NCBI GenBank assembly: GCA_017539265.1
Contig: JAFYHG010000002.1
Coordinates: forward strand, 1 to 53,775
From: Alphaproteobacteria bacterium
Lineage (GTDB): Bacteria; Pseudomonadota; Alphaproteobacteria; CAAHEQ01; UBA3637
DNA length: 53,775 bases
Direction: 5' to 3'
In this document: positions 1-10,954 of the stretch, one piece after another
Numbering within the stretch: the stretch's first letter is position 1
Layout: every line of letters starts with the position of its first letter
Notes under the pieces: model-generated
The model's database searches: none
What the model saw: the letters and a program-made list of their open reading frames with translations, nothing else
Told to the model about the DNA's origin: nothing
Translations under genes and position numbers: made by a program

Positions 1-1120
1 GATTCGTTATTAATACGATCACTCAATTGGTTATCCATACGTGTCCGTACGCGAGCTTCATCATCTAATTGAGCTTCCAAATCTTCTTTGGTTTCATCAA
101 TCTTGTCGTCCAAAGCACTTTCTGCGTTTTGAGCACGTGTTGATTCGTTATTAATACGATCACTCAATTGGTTATCCATACGTGTCCGCACACGAGCTTC
201 GTCGTCTAATTGAGCTTCCAAATCTTCTTTGGTTTCATCAATCTTGTCGTCCAAAGCGTTTTCTGCGTTTTGAGCACGTGTCGATTCGTTATTAATACGA
301 TCACTCAATTGGTTATCCATACGTGTCCGTACGCGAGCTTCGTCGTCTAATTGAGCTTCCAAATCTTCTTTAACGGAAGCAATATCGTCAGATAATCCGG
401 ACACAGCATCCTGTGTACGAGAAGATTCTTCACTCAATTGGCTTTCCATTTCTGCTTTAATATCATCAATTTGCGTGGCCAAAGCACTTTCTGCATTCTG
501 GGCACGTGTCGATTCGTTATTAATACGATCACTCAATTGATTATCCATACGTGTCCGTACGCGGGCTTCGTCGTCTAATTGAGCTTCCAAATCTTCTTTG
601 GTTTCATCAATCTTATCGTCCAAAGCATCTTCCGCATTTTGAGCACGTGTCGATTCGTTATTAATACGATCACTCAATTGGTTATCAGCACGTGTCCTTA
701 CACGAGCTTCATCATTTAATTGTTCTTCTACATCTTCTTTACTTGCATCAATTTGCGTGGCCAAGGCACTCTCTGCATTCTGGGCACGTGTCGATTCGTT
801 ATTAATGCGATCACTCAATTGGTTATCCATACGTGTCCGTACGCGAGCTTCGTCGTCTAATTGAGCTTCCAAATCTTCTTTGGTTGTATCAATCTTGTCG
901 TCCAAAGCACTTTCTGCATTTTGGGCGCGTGTCGATTCGTTGTTAACCTGACCACTCAATTGATTGTCCATACGTGTCCGAATGCGAGCTTCATCATCTA
1001 ATTGAGCTTCCAAATCTTCTTTGGTTGCATCAATCTTGTCGTCCAAAGCACCTTCCACACTTTGAGCGCGCGTCGATTCGTTATTAACCCGATCGCTCAA
1101 TTGATTGTCCATACGTGTCC
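1..1120 (-). repeat. 141-bp in-frame tandem repeat array
   Basis: Eight unit starts (the GATTCGTTAT/GATTCGTTGT word on the + strand) are spaced at exactly 141 bp, apart from one 228-bp step. Units are nearly identical at DNA level, with mostly synonymous changes. This points to recent duplication or gene conversion and possible length variation between strains. The array encodes the coiled coil of the partial CDS. Confidence 0.9.
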
Positions 1121-1283
1121 GTACGCGAGCTTCATCATCTAATTGAGCTTCAAGTTCAGCTTGAACTCGAACAATAGCATCTTCCCAATCCGCCGCATAC
1201 ACTGTATTCGTCAGAGCTACACCCATCACAAACAACGCCACCGTTCCAAGCGTTGCCATCAGTTGTTTCTTATTGTTTAGCAT
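1..1283 (-). CDS. Secreted coiled-coil protein of 47-residue tandem repeats (partial)
   Basis: Reading leftwards from the ATG at 1283, the frame stays open for 427 codons to the window edge, so the C-terminus is missing. Residues 1-31 form a signal peptide (MLNNKKQLMATLG, hydrophobic core, cleavage near VYA/AD). The mature part is a charged coiled coil of near-identical 47-residue units carrying EAQLDDEARVRTRMDNQLSD and RINNESTRAQNAESALDDKI. Unit boundaries recur every 141 bp (1, 142, 283, 511, 652, 793, 934, 1075). One 228-bp spacing (283-511) holds a 29-residue variant insert. AAGGAAGG precedes the ATG. It could be a surface stalk or adhesin of the trimeric-autotransporter style, or a periplasmic structural protein; without the C-terminus the anchoring domain is unknown. 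The role is inferred. Confidence 0.85.
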   Translation of the reverse strand, partial: MLNNKKQLMATLGTVALFVMGVALTNTVYAADWEDAIVRVQAELEAQLDDEARVRTRMDNQLSDRVNNESTRAQSVEGALDDKIDATKEDLEAQLDDEARIRTRMDNQLSGQVNNESTRAQNAESALDDKIDTTKEDLEAQLDDEARVRTRMDNQLSDRINNESTRAQNAESALATQIDASKEDVEEQLNDEARVRTRADNQLSDRINNESTRAQNAEDALDDKIDETKEDLEAQLDDEARVRTRMDNQLSDRINNESTRAQNAESALATQIDDIKAEMESQLSEESSRTQDAVSGLSDDIASVKEDLEAQLDDEARVRTRMDNQLSDRINNESTRAQNAENALDDKIDETKEDLEAQLDDEARVRTRMDNQLSDRINNESTRAQNAESALDDKIDETKEDLEAQLDDEARVRTRMDNQLSDRINNE

Positions 1284-1328
1284 ATTTCGTCCTTCCTTTT
1301 TGTCTGGTTTTTCTGAAAAACTATCGCT

Positions 1329-1356
1329 ATTATACACTTTTTTACATTTTTGTCAA
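1329..1356 (-). promoter_or_regulatory. Sigma70-type promoter of the coiled-coil repeat gene
   Basis: On the minus strand TTGACA (1351-1356), a 16-bp spacer and TATAAT (1329-1334) both match consensus. The start codon lies about 45 bp downstream behind AAGGAAGG. This predicts strong constitutive expression. Confidence 0.8.
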
Positions 1357-1554
1357 GTGTTTTTTACATTTATTTTACTAGGATTAAATAAAGTTCTTTA
1401 ATTAACCATATGAAAAATATGATAAATATATCCGTTGTTCAAGTAAAGTTTTACTTTAAAAAAAGTGAAATTTCTTGACAAATTTGCTTTTTTTGACCCT
1501 CTCAACAAAAGAGAAAAATGAATTTCACCCCAGAACCGGCTGATTTTTATGTTT

Positions 1555-2079
1555 TTACTCTGTTATTCGACCGATATAGTATTCATCATACCATTTGTTA
1601 TTGATAAAAGTCGCACGCCTGCGCGTTCCTTCCAAAATAAAGCCATTTTTGATATAAAGGCCAATACCGGCTTTATTTTCGGCGTTCACGGTTCCCTCGA
1701 TGCGCGATATTTTGTTTTCTTTTGCCCAATCAAACATCAGGTTTAGGAATTTTTGCCCCAGCCCTTGCCGATAATAGTCTTTTAACATATGAACACAAAA
1801 TTCACATTCATGCTTCATCCAAGGATGATTCGGATGCGGCCAACGTGTTGCTACCAATCCAGCCACTTTTTCGCCGTCTAAGGCAATGATACCCCAACTG
1901 GTTCCCAATGATTTTTCAAAATGTTCCCTTGTTTGACGGGGCCTACCGGGGTATTGATAGGTAAAGATTGTTTCCCGCCCCAGTTGTTCGAAATAGTCCT
2001 GCACGGCCTCATAGTCCTTCTTTTCCGTCGGCCGCAATATCAACTGCCGCCCGTCTTTTAAGGTAAATTTCCCTGCCAC
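1555..2079 (-). CDS. GNAT family N-acetyltransferase
   Basis: This 174-residue single-domain protein fits the GNAT fold: N-terminal LRPTEKKDYEAV, central beta strands, the acetyl-CoA pyrophosphate loop YYRQGLGQKF (about residues 101-110), and a late NAENKAGIGLYIKNGF segment typical of RimJ/RimL-like enzymes. The start is GTG, preceded by AAGGAG lying in the last codons of the upstream Lon-like gene. The two genes are 3 nt apart and therefore translationally coupled. The acetylated substrate cannot be deduced. Confidence 0.85.
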   Translation of the reverse strand: MAGKFTLKDGRQLILRPTEKKDYEAVQDYFEQLGRETIFTYQYPGRPRQTREHFEKSLGTSWGIIALDGEKVAGLVATRWPHPNHPWMKHECEFCVHMLKDYYRQGLGQKFLNLMFDWAKENKISRIEGTVNAENKAGIGLYIKNGFILEGTRRRATFINNKWYDEYYIGRITE

Positions 2080-2082
2080 TTT

Positions 2083-4476
2083 CTACTCCTTCTTTTGATA
2101 CTGCCTCATTTGTTCAAAAAAGGTATTCAGGCGTTTTTCCACCAATCCGTTAATGGAATTTCTCGGCGAGCATCCTGTTTCATCACACATCCCCGATGGT
2201 AATCCCGTCAATAATTCCATGGCCTCATCAATGGTTTTCACCGCATAGATATGGAATTTTCCTTTTGAAACGGCTTCCACCACCTCGGGGTTAAGCATCA
2301 AATGCGGCATTGTTACAACCGGAATAATAACACCCTGTTTTCCCGTCAGGCCGTTCATTTTACACACATCAAAGAAGCCTTCTATTTTTTCGTTCACGGC
2401 ACCGACGGCCTGCACTTCACCCAATTGATTCACGGATCCCGTTACAGCAATTGATTGATCCAAAGGCACATTGGCGATTGCCGACAGCAAACAAGCCAAT
2501 TCCGCTACCGAGGCCGAATCGCCGTCCACTTCGCTATACGATTGTTCAAAGACAAGGCTTGCATCCAACGATATCGGCTGCTTTTGTGCGAATCGGGAAG
2601 CCAAAAAGGACGATAAAATCATCACACCCTTTGAATGGAGGGGGCCACCCAACTTCACCTCACGTTCGATGTCGATTACCGTTCCTTTTCCCAACCTTAC
2701 CTGACAGGTTACCCGTGCCGGTTTTCCGAATGAATAAATTCCAAAGTCATAAACCACCAGAGCATTCATTTGCCCCACACGTTTTCCCGTTACATCAATG
2801 GAAATCAGGCCTCGTTTAATCGCCGTCATCAATTCCTTTTGGTCGGCACCAAAGCGCTTGCGCCGCTCGGCCAAAGCCCGCTCCACATGCGCCACCGCTA
2901 CACAGGGGGATTTTTGGCATACCGCCAAATAATTTGCTTCCCGCATTAAGTCATTAGCGTGCACCAGATAAGTACTTAATTTTTGTTGATCGCCCGCCCA
3001 ACGGGAAGATTGTTCAATCACGCGCCGCAAAGCTTCTGCTTCAAACGGTTTCATGGACTCTTTGCGGATTAAATTCGCCAACAAACTGGCATAAGCCCGT
3101 TCGGTTTCCAACGTCCGTTCCATTTTCTCAACAAATCGGGATTGAATTTTAAAGAGTTCTCCAAACTCATCATCTTGTTCCGCTAATGCATAGTATAGCG
3201 ACGGTTCCCCAATCAATAAAACCTTTACCGTCAACGGTATCGGTGTCGGATCTTGTGAAATCACCCCGAAAATAGAGTTATCGTCAATTCCCGATTCCAT
3301 TTTAATCGTTTTGGAAAACAGGCACCGTTTTAAAGCACTCCAGGTCGGTTGATTTTCCAACAAATCATGTGCTTCAATTACCAAAAAACCGCCATTAGCC
3401 TGGTGCAAAGCCCCCGGTCTGATTAACGAAAAGTCCGTTGTAGATGTACCGGATAATTGAATTCGTTCAATTTTTCCGATCAGGTTCGACAATGTCGGGT
3501 GATTCACATGAATAACCGGCGCCCCTTCACCCGGTTTATGGCTTACGATTACGTTCACCGAATACCGTGACCACAAAAGGTCTGCTTTTTCTATGCCGGA
3601 ATCATCCATAATTTCATCATTGGGCAACAATAGATTGATGTTCTCCAAAATGCTTTCCTTAATCCCTTTAATTAAGTTTTTAGCACCGGCATGCTTGGCA
3701 TATGTTTTCAATAAGTTTTTAGAAATGGAATCAATCATTTGTGTTGCCAATGTTGTGTTTAAGGTCTCCATTTCTTTTTGCTGTTCGACCTCAAATTCCG
3801 GGATATTTCGAATAGCTTTTTCCAGCCTTCCTTGGGCTTTTTTCATTTGTTCCAGAATAGTTTTACGCCGGCTTTTAGGCAGTTTGTTAAAGGAATCCGG
3901 TTCCACAGCTTTCCCGTTTAATTTAGGCGCCACCACAACGCCGTCATCCGCCCGAATAAGGGTTACATTTTCGTCTTCCACGGTTTTTTTCAAGATTTCA
4001 AAGTAATCTTCTTTGGCCGCCCGATATTTTTGATCGATATGCGCCACTTTAATCTTATAAGATTCATCCGTAAACAACGCCATTAACTGCTTTTTAAGGG
4101 TTTCCGCAAACTTTTGAATATCCCGTTCGAATTGGCGCCCCTGCCCTGCCGGAAAATTCAAAGCGATCGGCTGATGTGGTACCCGAAAATTGTGCACAAA
4201 GCACCAATCATCCGGTGTTTTAAGGGTAGCGGCATATTTGCGTACGGCATCTACCGACAGGCTTGTCCGACCGACGCCCTTTGGTCCCGTACAAAAAATG
4301 TTATATCCGTTGGCATTCATACGAATACCGAATGCAATAGCCTCCAGGGCCTGGTTTTGCCCAATAATTTTCTGTCCGCTTTTTAACTTTACCAAATCCC
4401 GGTCCGTTAATTTAGACGGAGCATAGATTTGTTTTGCCGATAATTCCAGCCCTTTTTTGACCATTTTCAACCTCAT
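2083..4476 (-). CDS. LonC-like / AAA_32-type Lon-family protease
   Basis: The 797-residue protein has an N-terminal P-loop-like region, a long helical insert (about 150-300) and a C-terminal Lon protease domain. The Ser-Lys dyad is visible in GDSASVAEL (about residue 660) and the following VNEKIEGF. The P-loop reads GPKGVGRTS, with Arg where a canonical Walker A has Lys. This substitution is usual in the LonC/AAA_32 branch, where ATP-independent proteolysis is known for some members. The domain layout differs from classical Lon, which carries a LAN domain. A second ATG at 4464 with GAGG six bases upstream is an alternative start. It is probably cytoplasmic protein quality control, co-transcribed with the GNAT gene. 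Confidence 0.85.
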   Translation of the reverse strand: MRLKMVKKGLELSAKQIYAPSKLTDRDLVKLKSGQKIIGQNQALEAIAFGIRMNANGYNIFCTGPKGVGRTSLSVDAVRKYAATLKTPDDWCFVHNFRVPHQPIALNFPAGQGRQFERDIQKFAETLKKQLMALFTDESYKIKVAHIDQKYRAAKEDYFEILKKTVEDENVTLIRADDGVVVAPKLNGKAVEPDSFNKLPKSRRKTILEQMKKAQGRLEKAIRNIPEFEVEQQKEMETLNTTLATQMIDSISKNLLKTYAKHAGAKNLIKGIKESILENINLLLPNDEIMDDSGIEKADLLWSRYSVNVIVSHKPGEGAPVIHVNHPTLSNLIGKIERIQLSGTSTTDFSLIRPGALHQANGGFLVIEAHDLLENQPTWSALKRCLFSKTIKMESGIDDNSIFGVISQDPTPIPLTVKVLLIGEPSLYYALAEQDDEFGELFKIQSRFVEKMERTLETERAYASLLANLIRKESMKPFEAEALRRVIEQSSRWAGDQQKLSTYLVHANDLMREANYLAVCQKSPCVAVAHVERALAERRKRFGADQKELMTAIKRGLISIDVTGKRVGQMNALVVYDFGIYSFGKPARVTCQVRLGKGTVIDIEREVKLGGPLHSKGVMILSSFLASRFAQKQPISLDASLVFEQSYSEVDGDSASVAELACLLSAIANVPLDQSIAVTGSVNQLGEVQAVGAVNEKIEGFFDVCKMNGLTGKQGVIIPVVTMPHLMLNPEVVEAVSKGKFHIYAVKTIDEAMELLTGLPSGMCDETGCSPRNSINGLVEKRLNTFFEQMRQYQKKE

Positions 4477-4564
4477 TTCAAAATCATCCCTCTTATTTAT
4501 ACCGATTTTTTATCCAAAAAAAAAGGGGGCACCCTAAAAAAAATGAAAAAAAGTGAAATTTTTC

Positions 4565-4593
4565 TTTCCATTGGCCAAAATTTCGGGTATAAT
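4565..4593 (+). promoter_or_regulatory. Putative promoter of dnaN operon
   Basis: TATAAT at 4588-4593 with a weak TTTCCA -35 (4565-4570) and a 17-bp spacer lies about 40 bp upstream of dnaN. The ribosome site is GGAAAGGA. Confidence 0.55.
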
Positions 4594-4633
4594 TTCATCA
4601 TTCAAAATTAACTTAAAACGGAAAGGATAACCT

Positions 4634-5746
4634 ATGTTAAAACTGACGATTGAACGGGCTCATTTATTAAAGGCTTTAAAACATACACAAAGTATTGTGG
4701 AACGGCGCCAAACCATTCCCATTTTATCCAATGTTCTGATTGAAACAGGACCGGACGGAATTGTTATTCGTGCTACCGATAACGAAATCGAAATCGTTGA
4801 AAAAGTGCCCGCCACCATCACGGAAGCCGGCTCTCTTACGGTACCGGCTCATCGCCTGTGTGATATCGTCAGCCGCCTACCCGAAGGGGCCCAAATTTCC
4901 CTGACTTTGGCGGAAAATAATCAACTGTCCCTGACTTCCGGCCGTGCCAAGTTTTCTTTGGCCACCCTGCCGACGGACGGTTTTCCCACCATGGTTCAGG
5001 AAAATATGCCCTTTACATTCACGGTTGCGGGCTCTGATTTACTGGGCCTGATCGGTAAGACTTCTTTTGCCGTTTCCACCGAAGAAACGCGGTATAATTT
5101 GAACGGTATTTACCTACACGAAAAAGCGGGCGATTCGCCCCGTTTGACGGCCGTTGCAACAGACGGACATCGGCTTGCAAGTGCTTATATTCCACTTCCC
5201 GAAGGGGCCGCCGGTATGCCGGGTGTTATTATTCCGCGTAAAACTATTGGGGAAATTTCTAAATTAGCCTCCGAATCGGATACGGAAATCAGTATTTCTC
5301 TTTCCGCCAATCAAATACGCTTCCATTTAGGGGACGTTGTGTTAGCCTCACGCCTGATTGACGGTACTTACCCCGAATACGAAAAAGTGATTCCCGCAAG
5401 CAATGATAAGGTTCTTGAAGCCGACTCGGCCGTCCTAAGCGACGTTATCGAACGGGTTTCCGTTGTTTCCGAAAAATCGCGCGGGATTAAACTTTCCATT
5501 AAGAATAACCTTATTCAAGTAACCGCCGCCGCCGCTGATGAAGGTTCTGCCGAAGATGAACTGGATGCGGCCTACACGGGTGAAGATCTGGAAATCGGCT
5601 TTAACTTTCGGTATTTATTGGATATTTTGGGCCAAATCAAAGGCGGAACGGTGCAACTGTTGATGAACGATTCCGTTTCCCCCGTGATTTTAAAAGACAC
5701 GACGGATGCCAACGCGCTTTATGTCCTTATGCCGATGCGGGTGTAA
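4634..5746 (+). CDS. dnaN: DNA polymerase III beta subunit (sliding clamp)
   Basis: At 370 residues it has the normal bacterial beta-clamp length and three successive clamp folds. Recognisable segments are KALKHTQSIVERRQTIPILS (about 10-29), ATDGHRLA (about 174) and the C-terminal YVLMPMRV, with the conserved PMR end that forms the partner-binding pocket. The start ATG sits behind AAAGGA. The stop codon abuts the recF ATG with no gap. The product forms the ring that tethers polymerase to DNA. dnaA is not next to it in this window. Confidence 0.97.
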   Translation: MLKLTIERAHLLKALKHTQSIVERRQTIPILSNVLIETGPDGIVIRATDNEIEIVEKVPATITEAGSLTVPAHRLCDIVSRLPEGAQISLTLAENNQLSLTSGRAKFSLATLPTDGFPTMVQENMPFTFTVAGSDLLGLIGKTSFAVSTEETRYNLNGIYLHEKAGDSPRLTAVATDGHRLASAYIPLPEGAAGMPGVIIPRKTIGEISKLASESDTEISISLSANQIRFHLGDVVLASRLIDGTYPEYEKVIPASNDKVLEADSAVLSDVIERVSVVSEKSRGIKLSIKNNLIQVTAAAADEGSAEDELDAAYTGEDLEIGFNFRYLLDILGQIKGGTVQLLMNDSVSPVILKDTTDANALYVLMPMRV

Positions 5747-6880
5747 ATGAAGACGGGGATCAGCCGCCTCAGGCTTACCAATTTTCGTTCTTATCCGGAA
5801 CTGGATATTTCATTCGGAACGGGCGGTGAGCCGGTTGCTCTGTGCGGGGCAAACGGTGTCGGAAAAACCAATATCCTAGAGGCTATTTCCTACCTGACCG
5901 CCGGCCGCGGCCTCAGGGGCGCCAAACTTTCCGACGTTGCCCGCCATATCGGGGAAGAAGTCTACCCGCTTTGGAGCATTGTAGCCAATCTTTATTCCCC
6001 CTTCGGCGAACATCAAGTCGGCACAGGCATGGTTGCGGGGGCCGATCGCCGACAAATGCGAATCGACGGCAAAAGCACTTCTCATCAATCCGATTTAGCA
6101 GACGTTTTTCGTTGTCTTTGGCTCACCCCGGCGCAAGACCGCCTTTTTTGTGGTGATCCCGCCGCCCGTCGCCGGTTTTTGGATCGAATTGTCGGGGCTT
6201 TTGATCCCCTGCACACCAATCGCCTGTCGGATTATCAGGCGGTGCTAAAAGAATGGTTTTGCCTGCTCCGTGAAGGGCGGCTTGATAATGCTTGGCTTTC
6301 GGGACTTGAAGAGCAACTTGTCGAAAACGGAATTGCCATCGCGGCCAGTCGCTTGGATATTGTCGAACGCCTGGGCACCTACCTGTCCGTAACTGAGGAT
6401 GCCTCTTTCCCTGCCGCAGAAATAAAGCTTACCGGCCTGTTGGAACAGGCGCTCCTTACCCAAAGTGCCGTCGCGGTAGAAGATATGTTTATGGGGCATT
6501 TGCGTGCGGCGCGTAAATCCTGTGCCGAAGGCGGCAACTTAACGGGCCCCCACACATCGGATTTTATTGTGATTCATCGCCAACAAAACCGCTCGGCGGA
6601 TTTGTGTTCTACCGGCGAACAAAAGGCACTCCTTCTTTCCATTATTTTGGCGGAAATGCGGGCCCAAATGGCGGAACAAGGGCGTTGTCCGGTCCTCCTG
6701 TTGGACGAAGTTGCGGCCCATTTAGACGCCCGCCGCCGCCATACGTTGTTTGATGTTTTAACCACCCGTCCCGCCCAAGTGTTTATGACCACCACAGATT
6801 CGACGATTTTTGCAGATTTTACTGGACAAATCGCGCAATTTGATGTAAAAGAAAAACAGGAAATAATAAAGGTTGCTTAA
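5747..6880 (+). CDS. recF: DNA replication/repair protein RecF
   Basis: This 377-residue SMC-like ATPase shows Walker A GANGVGKTN (about 33-41), the signature STGEQKALLLS (about 288) and Walker B VLLLDEVAAHLD (about 310), plus the RecF start LRLTNFRSY. It loads recombination proteins at single-strand gaps together with RecO and RecR. Translation starts directly at the dnaN stop (TAAATG), so expression is coupled. Confidence 0.96.
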   Translation: MKTGISRLRLTNFRSYPELDISFGTGGEPVALCGANGVGKTNILEAISYLTAGRGLRGAKLSDVARHIGEEVYPLWSIVANLYSPFGEHQVGTGMVAGADRRQMRIDGKSTSHQSDLADVFRCLWLTPAQDRLFCGDPAARRRFLDRIVGAFDPLHTNRLSDYQAVLKEWFCLLREGRLDNAWLSGLEEQLVENGIAIAASRLDIVERLGTYLSVTEDASFPAAEIKLTGLLEQALLTQSAVAVEDMFMGHLRAARKSCAEGGNLTGPHTSDFIVIHRQQNRSADLCSTGEQKALLLSIILAEMRAQMAEQGRCPVLLLDEVAAHLDARRRHTLFDVLTTRPAQVFMTTTDSTIFADFTGQIAQFDVKEKQEIIKVA

Positions 6881-6881
6881 A

Positions 6882-7055
6882 ATGAAAAAATTATTATTTG
6901 TTATATTATTGTTTTTGGCAGGTTGTTCGCGTATTGACTATATTTGCTATGATAAAGATCCGAACGCCATGACCGAACGCGAATTTGAATTGTGTAAGGC
7001 TTATCTATCCCGTTCCGAAACGGTTATCACAAATAATAACAACATTAAAAAATAG
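6882..7055 (+). CDS. Small predicted lipoprotein
   Basis: The 57-residue product MKKLLFVILLFLAGC... has a short signal sequence ending in a lipobox (LAGC, Cys15). The mature part is about 43 residues, polar and Asn-rich at the end. I start it at the ATG two bases after the recF stop; an in-frame TTG at 6873 would overlap recF. The family is not recognised. Position in the dnaN-recF-gyrB operon suggests co-expression, not necessarily shared function. Confidence 0.7.
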   Translation: MKKLLFVILLFLAGCSRIDYICYDKDPNAMTEREFELCKAYLSRSETVITNNNNIKK

Positions 7056-7075
7056 CAAAGGCAGAGGGCGTAAAA

Positions 7076-8002
7076 GTGAAAAAATGGGCTTTATTTTTGA
7101 TTGGTGTGATGTCGCTTTCCTGCTTGAAAAGTATTTCAGGTATGGCGGCTGTGTGTCCCTCGGAACGACCTTTGGTAATCGGGGGCGTTTGGAAAAATGA
7201 AAATTGTCCCGAATTTCAAATTCCTTATTTTTCTACCCTAGAGACAACTTCTTTTCCTCAGTTAGAAATACCGCTTTTATGCGATTCTAAGCATTGTCTA
7301 AAAGAAGAAGATAAAGTTCTTTGCCAACACTTAGAAGAGACATATAAATTTTGGTCAACAGGTATTATCCCTCTTGAAGATCATTTAATAGCGGTCCTAA
7401 AACATTCATGTAAAGATGATAGGGATGATTGTTTAAAATTAAGGGATCTTGAAAAAAAATTGGATAGTATAAATTTTCGGCTTTCTCAGATTAACGATGC
7501 GATTCGAAACAGTAATGCGTCTATTCATGAAGTGAATCAAATTATAACCGAAAAAAATCACAGAAGAGAAAAGTATCTCGATCAGTGTATAATTGAACAA
7601 AATAAATATCATCATATTAAAAGGCATTTTCCTGACCCATTACCAGCCAAAATAGGTTGTCCATCAGATTTACTTCATAGTTATGTAGAAATTTTAGAAA
7701 ATCGTTTAGATTTTCGCACGACTTGGGTAAACCGGTTTGAACGGGATTATATACGTACACAGGGAAGAAATATGGAATTACTTTTAGAGTATATGAAAAG
7801 AGAAAAAGATGCCCTTGAATTTGAAAAATTTTATACACCGGAAAAAGAAAAGCAACTCTCAGAAGAGTATGAAAAAGCCCTCGCTGAAAAATGTGTCTCA
7901 TGTGATACACCCGATCCATTAGATAATATCCCAAAAGAAGATTGCAATCAATGTCCCAACCGCGAATACGTGGACGGAAAATGTGTTTTAAAAAAGGAGT
8001 AA
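7076..8002 (+). CDS. Exported protein with central coiled coil and Cys-rich tail
   Basis: The 308-residue protein starts at GTG (MKKWALFLIGVMSLSC...). It has an N-terminal signal peptide (to about residue 25), a charged helical middle rich in Lys, Glu and Asp (about 90-265), and a Cys tail (CVSC, then CNQCPNREYVDGKC) ending at residue 308. Paired Cys imply periplasmic or surface disulfides. It is noticeably more AT-rich than recF and gyrB around it, which suggests a later insertion into the operon. The family is not recognised. Confidence 0.7.
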   Translation: MKKWALFLIGVMSLSCLKSISGMAAVCPSERPLVIGGVWKNENCPEFQIPYFSTLETTSFPQLEIPLLCDSKHCLKEEDKVLCQHLEETYKFWSTGIIPLEDHLIAVLKHSCKDDRDDCLKLRDLEKKLDSINFRLSQINDAIRNSNASIHEVNQIITEKNHRREKYLDQCIIEQNKYHHIKRHFPDPLPAKIGCPSDLLHSYVEILENRLDFRTTWVNRFERDYIRTQGRNMELLLEYMKREKDALEFEKFYTPEKEKQLSEEYEKALAEKCVSCDTPDPLDNIPKEDCNQCPNREYVDGKCVLKKE

Positions 8003-10408
<2,406 letters not shown>

Positions 10409-10420
10409 TGGAGGTATATC

Positions 10421-10678
10421 ATGAAAATTATTAAAAGAAATGTTCAACTTAAAGATGGGACAATTGCCGAAATAGAAGAACATCCGAAAACGGAAATGCC
10501 GGCACATTATCCCGAAAAGACGGATTTATTGGATGATGGAACACTTGTGTTATCCGGGTGTCATAGTAAATACTATATACCCACACCAACGTCACAGGCA
10601 ATATTGGCCAAAAAGATTCAAGCGGCTAAATCGTGGGGTTATCTCACCAAAATATGTGGACGTGAGCGTAGTGCTTAG
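10421..10678 (+). CDS. Hypothetical 85-residue protein
   Basis: It starts 12 bp after the gyrB stop behind an excellent GGAGG site. The product is soluble-looking, with no signal or membrane segment, and is charged (IKRNVQLKDGTIAEIEEHPKT) with a single Cys pair region (SGCHSKYY and ICGRERSA). I do not recognise the family. Strong translation signals support a real gene at the end of the gyrB operon. Confidence 0.6.
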   Translation: MKIIKRNVQLKDGTIAEIEEHPKTEMPAHYPEKTDLLDDGTLVLSGCHSKYYIPTPTSQAILAKKIQAAKSWGYLTKICGRERSA

Positions 10679-10793
10679 ATAAACACACACCGGTCATTGT
10701 GCATTTTTGTGTATGGTTAACGCCAGAAAAAAATAGATTTAATAAAAAAAATTCGAAATGGCTGGATTTATATTGTGATATTTGTAGTTAATT

Positions 10794-10907
10794 CGTCATC
10801 CTGAACGAAGCGAAGGATCTTTTTATTCCACCTCGTCATCTTGAACGAAGTGAAAGATCTCCTAACCCTCACAAGATTCTTCGGTCATTGCATTTCCTCA
10901 GAATAAC
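10794..10907. repeat. Extragenic palindromic repeat element (GTCATCCTGAACGAAG type)
   Basis: Two direct copies of a 27-bp word, CGTCATCCTGAACGAAGCG plus a GATCT end (10794-10820) and a variant (10834-10860), are followed by an inverted, degenerate copy (AGATTCTTCGGTCATTGC...CAGAATAAC, 10874-10907). Close relatives of this word (GTCATCCTGAGCGAAGCGAAGGATCT) are scattered between genes in many bacterial genomes as REP- or MITE-like elements. It lies in the 276-bp gap between convergent genes, otherwise without features. Confidence 0.7.
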
Positions 10908-10933
10908 AAAAAACGCCCCCAACCGGGGGCGCC
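10908..10933 (-). terminator. Rho-independent terminator of pilin-like gene
   Basis: The 7-bp GC stem GGGGGCG/CGCCCCC (10914-10920 with 10925-10931), with an AACC loop on the + strand, is followed on the minus strand by a T run. Confidence 0.85.
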
Positions 10934-10954
10934 TTTGTATCCGTAAATTAACTC

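Noticed and set aside
1-1280. CRISPR-like array at the left edge
   Set aside because: The repeats are direct, 141 bp long, without unique spacers, and stay in one open frame encoding a coiled coil with a signal peptide.
1441-1456. Inverted repeat AAGTAAAGTTTTACTT as an operator
   Set aside because: The half-sites touch, it is AT-rich, and it lies far from the flanking promoters; nothing supports function.
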